DNA of 64,000 nucleotides from Streptomyces aurantiogriseus (GTDB lineage Bacteria > Actinomycetota > Actinomycetes > Streptomycetales > Streptomycetaceae): assembly GCF_014649375.1 (NCBI RefSeq), contig NZ_BMSX01000018.1:1-64000 (forward strand), read 5' to 3'. Positions 1 to 6,664 of the stretch are shown here, piece by piece. Positions within the stretch are counted from its first letter, which is position 1; each line of letters starts with the position of its first letter. A program made the translations under genes and the position numbers. A model generated the notes under the pieces. The model made no database searches, was not told the DNA's origin, and was given only the letters and a program-made list of their open reading frames with translations.

Positions 1-263
1 CCGGAACAAGGCCGGGGGCGGCCTCCGGGGTAGGCCGGAACAAGGCCGGGGGCGGCCTCGGGGTTGCCTTGGAGGAATTCGGCGGCCGGCTTCGAGGGTT
101 CGGGGTCGGCTTCGGGGTGCCTCGGGGGTGGTTCGGCGACCGGCTTCGGGCTTTTCCGCCCGGCCGGCACTTCCCGGGCGCCGGGAAGACACGCCTGGCA
201 CGGTGTCCGACCAGTGCTGTGACCGGACAGGTTCGCCGGTCGCCGTCGTGACCGCCAGGGCCG
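1..263. other. Noncoding left edge with a short direct repeat
   Basis: No convincing gene is seen here. The first 59 bases hold two direct copies of a 25-base GC-rich unit beginning CCGGAACAAGGCCGGGGG (1-25 and 35-59, period 34). They are followed by several looser GGCTTCGGGGT-type repeats. A 60-codon open frame at 69-251 is composed of these repeats and has no family resemblance. The stretch may be the tail or downstream spacer of a gene outside the window. Confidence 0.5.
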
Positions 264-458
264 CTAGGAGGAGGTGACTGCGGCTGCCGCCCGAGGGGAG
301 GCGGCCATCCGCAGGCCGACCTCCACCAGGGTCCAGCCGAGTCGGGTACGAACGTCCCGGGGGCGCCGGGCCGCTGCGGCGAGGCGGTATGCGTCGGCTT
401 CGGCACGGAGTTCGACGGCGCGGGTGTGGTGCAGGGCGAGATGGGTCTCGGGGTGCAT
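264..458 (-). CDS. Small conserved protein downstream of the ArsR-type regulator
   Basis: A 64-residue protein starting MHPETHLALHHTRAVELRAE. It is helical and rich in Ala and Arg, with no signal peptide or membrane segment. The ATG start is supported by a GAGAGG ribosome site 7 bases upstream. It begins 11 bases after the stop of the winged-helix regulator gene, so the two almost certainly form one transcript. Function is unknown. Its size and position suggest an accessory partner of the regulator, which is inference only. Confidence 0.6.
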   Translation of the reverse strand: MHPETHLALHHTRAVELRAEADAYRLAAAARRPRDVRTRLGWTLVEVGLRMAASPRAAAAVTSS

Positions 459-469
459 CAGGCGGCCTC

Positions 470-1054
470 TCAGTCCGTGTGGACGGGGATGACGTGCGTG
501 TGGACGCGCACCTGCTCGGTGCCCGGGGTGCCGTCGTCGGGGGCCAGCGCGCGGTAGCTCTCCACGAGCTCGTGCATCTTGTGGATGAGTTCGAGGGCGA
601 GCTCGGGCGTGAGGCTGAGCGTCCAGTCGCTCATGTCCGACGAGCGGTTCCACGTCTCGGACCAGTCTTCGCGAGTGCCGAGCCAGGTCGCCAGCTCGCG
701 GGTGTGTTGGTTCGCGACCTCGTGCATGTACAGGTCGGCGGCCCCGCGCACCTCGGGGTCGCGGTCCTTGAGCAGCGCCTCGTCGAAGCGCAGGCCCATG
801 TGGATCGCCCTCCACCACCGCTCCCGCCCCTTGCCGTGCTCCGGCGCGTCCTCGACGAAGCCGTGCGCAGCGAGCTGACGGAGGTGGTAGCTGGTGGCAC
901 CACTGGACTCGCCCAGCTTCGCCGCCAGTTGTGACGCGGTGGCCGGTCCGCCGCGCCGCAGCGCGTTCAGCAGCCGCATACGCAGCGGATGCGCGAGTCC
1001 GCGCAGCGAGCGGGCGTCGAGACTGTGGACTTGCGGATCGTGCGGCTCGGTCAT
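470..1054 (-). CDS. Winged-helix (ArsR-type) transcriptional regulator
   Basis: A 194-residue protein. Residues about 10-85 form a winged helix-turn-helix: SLRGLAHPLRMRLLNALR is followed by ATASQLAAKLGESSGATSYH, the recognition-helix region typical of ArsR/HTH_20 regulators. The remaining ~110 residues are helical, carry no cysteine metal-binding motif, and probably form a dimer or ligand domain of unknown ligand. The ATG at 1054 was chosen because the fold begins soon after it and a -10 element ends only 7 bases upstream. The mRNA may therefore be leaderless, which fits the absence of a ribosome site. Nested palindromes upstream suggest autoregulation. The family call is strong; the signal is unknown. 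Confidence 0.85.
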   Translation of the reverse strand: MTEPHDPQVHSLDARSLRGLAHPLRMRLLNALRRGGPATASQLAAKLGESSGATSYHLRQLAAHGFVEDAPEHGKGRERWWRAIHMGLRFDEALLKDRDPEVRGAADLYMHEVANQHTRELATWLGTREDWSETWNRSSDMSDWTLSLTPELALELIHKMHELVESYRALAPDDGTPGTEQVRVHTHVIPVHTD

Positions 1055-1061
1055 GCGTACA

Positions 1062-1106
1062 AAGATAGCTATGCAAAGAATTGGTTGCAAGGCTTTCTTT
1101 GCAACC
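1062..1106 (-). promoter_or_regulatory. Promoter and nested-palindrome operator of the ArsR-type gene
   Basis: On the minus strand, TTGCAA (1090-1085) and TATCTT (1067-1062) are spaced by 17 bases, a good -35/-10 pair. They place the transcription start at or next to the ATG at 1054. GGTTGCAA (1083-1090) and TTGCAACC (1099-1106) form a perfect inverted repeat. TGCAAAGAA (1072-1080) and TTCTTTGCA (1095-1103) form a second one interleaved with it. Palindromes over the -35 region fit an autorepressor site. The promoter call is from sequence only. Confidence 0.5.
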
Positions 1107-1248
1107 GATCCTTCGTAAGCAACTCTCCCTGGGGACCGAAGAGTTCCGTGACCAGCCACAGCCGCGGCGAAGACCGGCGCGGAGGTCTGCGTGCATCGGG
1201 CCGCCGCCGAGGGGTAGTCGTGGTCGACGGCGAGTAGGGTCGCTGGGT

Positions 1249-2049
1249 ATGAAGCTTGCCTTCTCCACCCTCGGTGTTCCCGGTCTGCCGCTCGCCGACG
1301 TGCTGCGGCTGGCCTCCGCGCACGGCTACCACGGCGTCGAACTGCGCGCCCACCCGGAGGAGCCGGTGCATCCCGGCCTGGAGCCCGCCCAACGGGCCGC
1401 CGCGGCCGCCGAGTTCAAGGCGGCCGGGGTCGAGGTCCTGGGGCTCGCCGGGTACGCGCGCGTGGCCGCGCCGGGCGCGGACGAGCCCGTGATCGCGGAG
1501 GTGCGCGGGCTCGTCGGCCTCGCCCGTGACCTCGGCGCGCCCTTCGTCCGCGTCTTCCCGGGCGCTTCCGACGACCAGTCCCCCGCCGAGGCGGACGCCG
1601 TCGCCGCCCGGCGGCTCGGGACCGCCGCCGAGTACGCCGCCGACCTCGGTGTCCGCATCCTGCTGGAGACCCACGACTCCCATCGCACCGGCGCCGCCGC
1701 GATGCGCGTTCTCGGCCTCGTCGGGCACCGGCAGGTGGGCGCGCTGTGGGACGTGATGCACACCTGGCTGGGCGGCGAGCAGCCGCAGGAGACGTACGCG
1801 GCGCTCGCGCCGTATCTCGGGTACGTGCAGGTCAAGGACATCGCCTCGGCCGAGGACACCACCCCGCTGGCGCTGGGCGCGGGGGTGCTGCCGCTCGCCG
1901 AGTGCGTGGAGGTCCTCTCCCGGCACGGGTGGGACGGCTGGCTGTGCTGGGAGTACGAGAAGCGGTGGTACGAGGACGCCGCGCCGTTGGAGGGGTTGTT
2001 GGGGGCGGGGCGGGAGCATCTCGGGCGGTTGCTCAACGAGTCGGCTTGA
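1249..2049 (+). CDS. Sugar phosphate isomerase/epimerase family protein (TIM barrel)
   Basis: A 266-residue protein of the xylose isomerase-like / AP endonuclease family 2 superfamily. The N-terminus MKLAFSTLGVPGLPLADVLR is the first strand and helix of the barrel. Likely metal ligands are visible: the Glu and His of LLETHDSH, the Asp and His of ALWDVMHTW, and the Glu of CWEYEKRW near the end. Such enzymes isomerise or epimerise sugars or inositols in the cytoplasm, but the substrate cannot be read from the sequence. The frame is open well upstream; the ATG at 1249 was chosen because family homology starts exactly there. It lies head-to-head with the ArsR-type gene. Confidence 0.82.
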   Translation: MKLAFSTLGVPGLPLADVLRLASAHGYHGVELRAHPEEPVHPGLEPAQRAAAAAEFKAAGVEVLGLAGYARVAAPGADEPVIAEVRGLVGLARDLGAPFVRVFPGASDDQSPAEADAVAARRLGTAAEYAADLGVRILLETHDSHRTGAAAMRVLGLVGHRQVGALWDVMHTWLGGEQPQETYAALAPYLGYVQVKDIASAEDTTPLALGAGVLPLAECVEVLSRHGWDGWLCWEYEKRWYEDAAPLEGLLGAGREHLGRLLNESA

Positions 2050-2109
2050 GGAGTCGGGACAGTCGGTGATCGACGGGTCGGCTTGAGGAGTCGGGGCAGT
2101 CGGTGATCG
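2041..2109. repeat. 32-bp direct repeat at the end of the isomerase gene
   Basis: Two copies of a 32-base unit beginning TCGGCTTGAGGAGTCGGG lie at 2041-2072 and 2078-2109 and differ at one base. The first copy contains the last sense codons and TGA stop of the isomerase gene. This looks like a recent local duplication, with no sign of a functional element. Confidence 0.8.
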
Positions 2110-2213
2110 CCCCGTCCGTAATTGACTCGCGGGTCAGCAGGGGTGCGGGCTAGCCTCCGCGCCGTGAATCAGCCCTCAGCGCTTGCCGCACCGCCCGCCG
2201 CTCCGTCGGCGTC

Positions 2214-3572
2214 ATGAGTCTCGGCCGGACCTTCCTCGACGTTCGCCCCCTCCGTACCTCCCCTCTCTTCCGGCGGCTGCTGATCGGGCGCACGGTGTCC
2301 ACGCTCGGCAACTTCATGACCATGGTCACCGTCATGTTCCAGGTGTGGGACATGACCCACAGCGCGGTCTGGAGCGGGGCGGTCGGCCTGGCGCAGGCGC
2401 TGCCGATGATCGGCTTCGGTCTGTTCGCCGGGGCCTGGGTCGACCGGGTCGACCGGCGCCGTGTCTACCTCCTCGGCACCATCGGCCAGGCGGCCTGCTC
2501 CCTTCTGCTGGCCGTGCAGGGCCTCACCGGGCACGTGCCGGTGGCCGTCGTGCTGGGGCTGGTCGCGGCGCAGTCGTCGTTCGGGGCGGTCGGGGCGCCG
2601 GCGGCGGGGGTGTTCGTGCCGCGGCTGCTGCCCAAGGACCAGGTCGCCGCGGGGCTCGCCCTGAACCAGGTCACCGGCCAGGCGATGATGCTGCTCGGTC
2701 CGGCCGTCGCCGGTGTGGTGCTCGGGTGGTGGGGCATCGGCGTCTGCTATCTGCTGGACGCCCTCAGCTTCGGTGTGTCCTTCTACGGCGCCTTCGGCCT
2801 GCCCGCGCTGCCGCCCGAGGGTGAGAAGTCCCGGCCCGGCCTGCACGGCGTCCTGGACGGCCTGCGCTTCCTGACCGGGCACCGGGTGATGCGCGGCGCG
2901 CTGCTGACCGACCTGGCCGCTACCGTGCTGGCGATGCCGGCCAGCCTCTTCCCTCTGGTCAACGCCGAACGCTTCGGCGGTGATCCGCGCACGCTGGGCC
3001 TGTTCCTGTCGGCGCTGGCGGTGGGCGGTGTCGCGGCGACCGCCTTCTCCGGCCCGGTCACCCGGCTGGCCCGCCCGGGCCCGGTGATGCTGTGCGCGTC
3101 CGCGACCTGGGGCGTGGCCCTCGCCCTGTTCGGGCTGATGACCAACGCCTGGGTGGGCCTCGGCATGCTGGTCCTGGCGGGCGCCGCGGACGCGGTGGCC
3201 GTCCTGTCCCGGACGACGATCGTCCAGACCCGCACCCCGGACGCCCTGCTCGGCCGGGTCACGGCCGCCGAGACGATCGTCGGCCAGGCGGGCCCCCACC
3301 TCGGCAACCTCCGCGCCGGCGTGGTGGCCGGCTGGGCCTCGGCGGCTACGGCCCTGGTCACGGGCGGCCTGCTGTGTCTGCTCGCGGTGGTGGGGGTCGG
3401 CGTGACCACGCCTGAACTGCGGCGCGGTGGCGGGACGGAGGAGTCTGCGGCGAGCGGGGGAACGGCATCGGAGCAGGACTCATCGCCCCCGGCGGCAAAG
3501 CCCGGTGACGCCTCGGCATCCCCCGCAACGGGGACGGACGGGTCGCCGACCACGGCTGCGGCCGGGCCGTAA
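2214..3572 (+). CDS. MFS transporter (EntS/MFS_3-like exporter)
   Basis: A 452-residue membrane protein with roughly 12 hydrophobic segments. The N-terminus (RRLLIGRTVSTLGNFMTMVT) and the loop GAWVDRVDRRRVY after the second membrane pair carry the G-x-x-x-D-R-x-x-R-R signature between helices 2 and 3 of the major facilitator superfamily. The overall pattern is closest to the enterobactin-exporter-like branch, so proton-driven efflux of a small molecule is likely; the substrate is unknown. The last ~55 residues form a Ser/Thr/Pro/Gly-rich tail of low complexity that runs into a 110-bp tandem repeat. The ATG overlaps the stop of a possible 17-codon leader frame (2164-2217). Confidence 0.85.
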   Translation: MSLGRTFLDVRPLRTSPLFRRLLIGRTVSTLGNFMTMVTVMFQVWDMTHSAVWSGAVGLAQALPMIGFGLFAGAWVDRVDRRRVYLLGTIGQAACSLLLAVQGLTGHVPVAVVLGLVAAQSSFGAVGAPAAGVFVPRLLPKDQVAAGLALNQVTGQAMMLLGPAVAGVVLGWWGIGVCYLLDALSFGVSFYGAFGLPALPPEGEKSRPGLHGVLDGLRFLTGHRVMRGALLTDLAATVLAMPASLFPLVNAERFGGDPRTLGLFLSALAVGGVAATAFSGPVTRLARPGPVMLCASATWGVALALFGLMTNAWVGLGMLVLAGAADAVAVLSRTTIVQTRTPDALLGRVTAAETIVGQAGPHLGNLRAGVVAGWASAATALVTGGLLCLLAVVGVGVTTPELRRGGGTEESAASGGTASEQDSSPPAAKPGDASASPATGTDGSPTTAAAGP

Positions 3573-3800
3573 AACCAGCGTGGGCACCTGGGTGCTGCGC
3601 CGGCAGCGGCACCGGGGCGCCCGGCGGGCGAGGGCGACGGAGTCCGACGGGGCCGCCGACCACGGCTGCGACCAGGTAACGAAATCGGCGTCAGCACCTG
3701 GGTGCTGCGCCGACAACAGCACCGGGGCGCCGGGCGCCACCCCGGCGACGGAGTCCGACCGGTCGCCGACCACCACCGCTGCGGCCGGGCTGTGAAACAG
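3530..3800. repeat. Imperfect 110-bp tandem repeat over the end of the MFS gene
   Basis: The motif GTCGCCGACCACGGCTGCG recurs at 3542, 3652 (first base pair altered) and 3762, exactly 110 bases apart. GCACCTGGGTGCTGCGC recurs at 3584 and 3694, with the same period. There are thus two full copies and a third partial one. The first copy supplies the last codons and stop of the MFS gene, so the natural C-terminus has been shaped by the duplication. The later copies are decayed and noncoding. Confidence 0.8.
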
Positions 3801-3860
3801 GCGCCGCCTCCCCCGCACGGCGTCGGCGGCGCCGGCGGCGCTGGCGAGGACGGGCGGCGC

Positions 3861-3958
3861 GTCGGCGAGGACGGGCGGCGTCGGCGGCGTCGGCGTGGAC
3901 GGGCGGCGGCGTCGGCGAGGACGGGCGGCGTCGGCGGCGTCGGCGTGGACGGGCGGCG
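3861..3958. repeat. 50-bp tandem duplication in the MFS-hydrolase intergenic region
   Basis: A 48-base unit starting GTCGGCGAGGACGGGCGGCG occurs perfectly at 3861-3908 and 3911-3958, with further partial units on both sides (about 3820-3965). The unit is built from GTCGGC and GACGGGCGGC submotifs. Together with the 110-bp repeat it fills the ~420-base gap between the convergent MFS and hydrolase genes; no gene is seen in it. Confidence 0.8.
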
Positions 3959-3995
3959 TCGGGGCAGCCGAGCCGCCTCGCTCCAGGAAACCGGC

Positions 3996-4592
3996 CTACG
4001 GCTCCGACCGCACCCGCAAACCCACCTCCCCGTCCAGACACCACTCCAGCACCGCCGGCCAGGCCCCGTACCCCGCGTCCAGGTCCAGGTGGGCCGCTCC
4101 GGGGAGCAGCTCCGTCGGCAGGCCCAGGGGGTCGCCGTAGGCGGACCGGACGCCTTCCGGGCAGTACGGGTCGTCGTCGCCGGCGACCAGGCGGGTCGGG
4201 GTCGGCAGGGTGAGGGCGTCGAGTGGGGGGAGGGCGAATTCGGTGACCTCCGGGTGGTGGGCGAGGACGGAGGCGGAGGGGGGTGCCACCAGGAGGACCC
4301 GGTCGACGGTGTCGAGGCCCGGGACGGCCCGGGCGACGGCGTGCAGCCAGAGGATGACGGAGAGGCTGTGGGCGACGACGATCCGCTCGCCCTCACGGGT
4401 GGTGAGGTCGTCGAGGTGGTGGGTCAGGCTGTCCAGCCACACATCCAGGACGGGGTCGTCGGGGTCGGGCAGTTGGGGGTAGAGGACGGTGTGGCCCCGC
4501 TCGGTCAGACGGTCGGCCAGCCAGTGCTGCCAGTGGTCCTTGGGCCGGTGGTTCTGCCAGCCGTGGAGGATGAGGTAAGAGCGTGTCGTCAT
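3996..4592 (-). CDS. RBBP9/YdeN-family alpha/beta hydrolase
   Basis: A 198-residue cytoplasmic serine hydrolase. It starts with the first strand YLILHGWQNHRP. The nucleophile elbow VVAHSLSV carries the catalytic Ser, the Asp lies in VAGDDDPYC and the His in GAAHLDLDAG. The family includes small esterases of unclear substrate. I chose the ATG at 4592; a TTG six codons upstream (4610) is also possible. The gene is divergent from a LysR-family gene 51 bases away, which suggests, but does not prove, regulation by it. Confidence 0.82.
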   Translation of the reverse strand: MTTRSYLILHGWQNHRPKDHWQHWLADRLTERGHTVLYPQLPDPDDPVLDVWLDSLTHHLDDLTTREGERIVVAHSLSVILWLHAVARAVPGLDTVDRVLLVAPPSASVLAHHPEVTEFALPPLDALTLPTPTRLVAGDDDPYCPEGVRSAYGDPLGLPTELLPGAAHLDLDAGYGAWPAVLEWCLDGEVGLRVRSEP

Positions 4593-4643
4593 GGGCTCGA
4601 TGATTTCCAAGAGACATCGGCCAGGTCCAGTTAATCTTTACGC

Positions 4644-5576
4644 GTGGAATCGTTAAGCTCGGCCTTCACCATCGATCTGCGTCGCCTCACCGTCCTGCGC
4701 GAGCTGCAGCGCCGGGGCAGTCTGGCGCGGACCGCCGAGGCCCTGCATCTCACCCCCTCGGCGGTCTCCCAGCAACTCGCCGCCCTCGCCCGCGACCTGG
4801 GCGTCCCCCTGACCGAGCGCGACGGCAGAGGCGTACGCCTCACCGGCCAGGCCAAGGTTCTGCTCGCGCACGCCGACGTCATCGCCGCACAGTTGGAGCG
4901 GGCGCGCGCCGACCTGGCGGCGTACGACGAGGGCGGCCGGGGCACGGTCACCGTCGGCTGCTTCTCCAGCGGCATCCTGGGCCTGCTGCCGGCCGCGCTG
5001 CGGGGGCTGCGCGAGCGTTTGCCCCACCTCCGGGTGGACGTCGTGGAAGCGGAACCGCCGGATCTGTTCACCGCGCTGGACGCCGGGCAGGTCGACGTGG
5101 CGGTGGCCGTCGACTTCGCGGCGGCGCCGCCGTCCACCGATCGCAGGTACACGCGGGCGGACCTGCTCACCGACGTCATGGACGTCGCCCTCCCGCCCGG
5201 CCATCCCCTCGCGGACCGCGCCGAGGTGCCGTTGCGCGAGCTGGCCCGGGAGCCGTGGGTCGTCGGCAACGCCCTCAGTTGCTGTGGGGCGGTGACCCGT
5301 TCGGTCTGCGCGGCCGCCGGCTTCACCCCGGAGATCCGGCACGCCGTCAACGACTGGGCCGCGCTGGCCGGCCTGGTAGAGGCAGGTCTGGGCGTCGCCC
5401 TGGTCCCCCGTCTGGTCCGCTCCCTCTACGCCCACCGCGACCTGGCCCTGCGCCCGGCCGCCGGCGAGCCGCCGTCGCGGAACGTCTTCGTCGCCGTACG
5501 GACGGGGTCGGAGGGGGATCCCGTGCTGGCGGCGGTGCGGGAGGAACTGGAGGTGGCGGCCGCCCGGTCGGGGTGA
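4644..5576 (+). CDS. LysR-family transcriptional regulator with a TTA codon near its start
   Basis: A 310-residue LysR protein. Residues 10-68 are the HTH domain (LRRLTVLRELQRRGSLARTA, then LTPSAVSQQLAALARDLGVP). A co-inducer-binding domain follows from about residue 95, starting VTVGCFSSGILGLLPAALRG. The start is GTG at 4644 without an obvious ribosome site, so the transcript may be leaderless. The fourth codon is TTA (4653-4655), the codon read by the bldA tRNA; no good downstream start exists, so translation may depend on bldA. It is divergent from the alpha/beta hydrolase gene, its most likely target. Confidence 0.88.
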   Translation: MESLSSAFTIDLRRLTVLRELQRRGSLARTAEALHLTPSAVSQQLAALARDLGVPLTERDGRGVRLTGQAKVLLAHADVIAAQLERARADLAAYDEGGRGTVTVGCFSSGILGLLPAALRGLRERLPHLRVDVVEAEPPDLFTALDAGQVDVAVAVDFAAAPPSTDRRYTRADLLTDVMDVALPPGHPLADRAEVPLRELAREPWVVGNALSCCGAVTRSVCAAAGFTPEIRHAVNDWAALAGLVEAGLGVALVPRLVRSLYAHRDLALRPAAGEPPSRNVFVAVRTGSEGDPVLAAVREELEVAAARSG

Positions 5577-5656
5577 GGCCGGAATCGAACGTATGCGGCC
5601 GCCACGGCGTCGACGGTCCGAAGAAGTCCCCGAAGGGAAGCGGAAGGAAGCGGCCG

Positions 5657-6022
5657 ATGAAAGCTGTGCTGCCGCGAGTCGCGGGGAGGCTGGTGGTGGC
5701 GGGCGCGCTCGTGGCGAGCGCCGCCTGCACGTCGTCCGACGGAGGCGAGAGCTCGGCGTCGTGCGCGTATGTGGTCGAGTACGACGGCCGGACGTACGCG
5801 GCCCTGGAGCGCCCGGGCTTCACGGTCGGCGAGGCATTGGGGGCGGCCACCGTTCCGCCGTGCGACGACACGCCGAACCAGGACGACGACGGCTCCACGC
5901 CGCTGTCGACGACCGCCTACGCGATCGAGGGGAGGGATCCCGGCGAGGCCATCTGGATCAGCGACGCCTCGGCGGACGTCCTGTTCATGGCCGTAGGCCG
6001 TCGTCCGTCCTCGTCGCCGTAG
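5657..6022 (+). CDS. Small secreted lipoprotein of unknown function
   Basis: A 121-residue protein. The signal peptide has basic residues (MKAVLPRVAGR), a hydrophobic core and a lipobox ending SAAC, so Cys25 is the predicted lipidated residue. The mature part is acidic, with SCAYVVEYDGRTYAALERPG near the start and two further cysteines apart that could pair. It resembles small actinobacterial lipoproteins (possibly the DUF6281 type; from memory and uncertain). GGAAGCGG precedes the ATG. It stands alone between the LysR gene and a convergent GNAT gene. Confidence 0.7.
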   Translation: MKAVLPRVAGRLVVAGALVASAACTSSDGGESSASCAYVVEYDGRTYAALERPGFTVGEALGAATVPPCDDTPNQDDDGSTPLSTTAYAIEGRDPGEAIWISDASADVLFMAVGRRPSSSP

Positions 6023-6031
6023 CGCCCGGCC

Positions 6032-6664
6032 TCACACCACCCGCGCCACGAACCGCGCCACCCGCTCCTCCAGCCGTACCCGGCGCTCCGGCCACTCCTC
6101 CGCCGTGATCGAGAAGATCGCGGAGTCACGGAGCCGGCCGTCCTCGCCCGGGGCCCAGGAGCGGGACCAGTTGCGCAGGACGCCCTCGAAGTGGGCGCCC
6201 ACGCTCTCGATGGCCGCGCGGGAGCGGCTGTTGCGGGCGTCCGTCTTCAGATCCACCCGGGACACGCCCCACTCCTCGAAGGCGTGCCGGAAGAGGAGGA
6301 ACTTGGCCTCGGCGTTCACGCCCGTGCCCTGGGCGGAGCGCGCGAGCCAGGTGAAACCGACCTCGACGGCGTCCAGTTGGCCGTCGTCCCGCCAGGACCG
6401 CGGCTCCCAGTACGAGGTGGCGCCGACCGCCCGGCCCGTGGCGAGGGAGATCTGCGCATACGGCGCGAGGCGTCCCGTGGCCGCGCGGGCGAGCTGCGCG
6501 TCGACGTAGTCGCCGACCTCGTCGGCCCTCGGCACCCACGTGTACGCGTACGAGCCCCGGTCCTCCTCCGCCGCCACCGCCAGATCGGCCACGTGCCGGT
6601 GCTCCAGCGGCTCCAGACGCACCAGCGCGCCCTCGAGAACCGGTCCCTCCAGCTTGATGCTCAC
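6032..6664 (-). CDS. GNAT-family N-acetyltransferase (RimJ/RimL-like)
   Basis: A 210-residue acetyltransferase. LEGALVRLEPLEHRHVADLA is the first strand and helix typical of RimJ/RimL-type GNATs. VEVGFTWLARSAQGTGVNAE holds the acetyl-CoA pyrophosphate-binding loop (Q-G-T-G-V-N), and DLKTDARNSRSRAAIESVGA is the conserved fourth-motif helix. The GTG start (6664-6662) overlaps the TGA stop of the upstream aroA paralogue by 4 bases, so the two are translationally coupled. The natural acceptor is unknown; the coupling to an EPSP synthase suggests a shared metabolic or resistance role (inference). Confidence 0.85.
   Translation of the reverse strand: MSIKLEGPVLEGALVRLEPLEHRHVADLAVAAEEDRGSYAYTWVPRADEVGDYVDAQLARAATGRLAPYAQISLATGRAVGATSYWEPRSWRDDGQLDAVEVGFTWLARSAQGTGVNAEAKFLLFRHAFEEWGVSRVDLKTDARNSRSRAAIESVGAHFEGVLRNWSRSWAPGEDGRLRDSAIFSITAEEWPERRVRLEERVARFVARVV

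Noticed and set aside
69..251. A 60-codon frame at the left edge
   Set aside because: It has repetitive Gly/Phe/Arg composition from local repeats and no ribosome site.
3691..4044. Arg/Gly-rich open frames in the MFS-hydrolase gap
   Set aside because: They are made of the 110-bp and 50-bp tandem repeats and lack ribosome sites and family resemblance.
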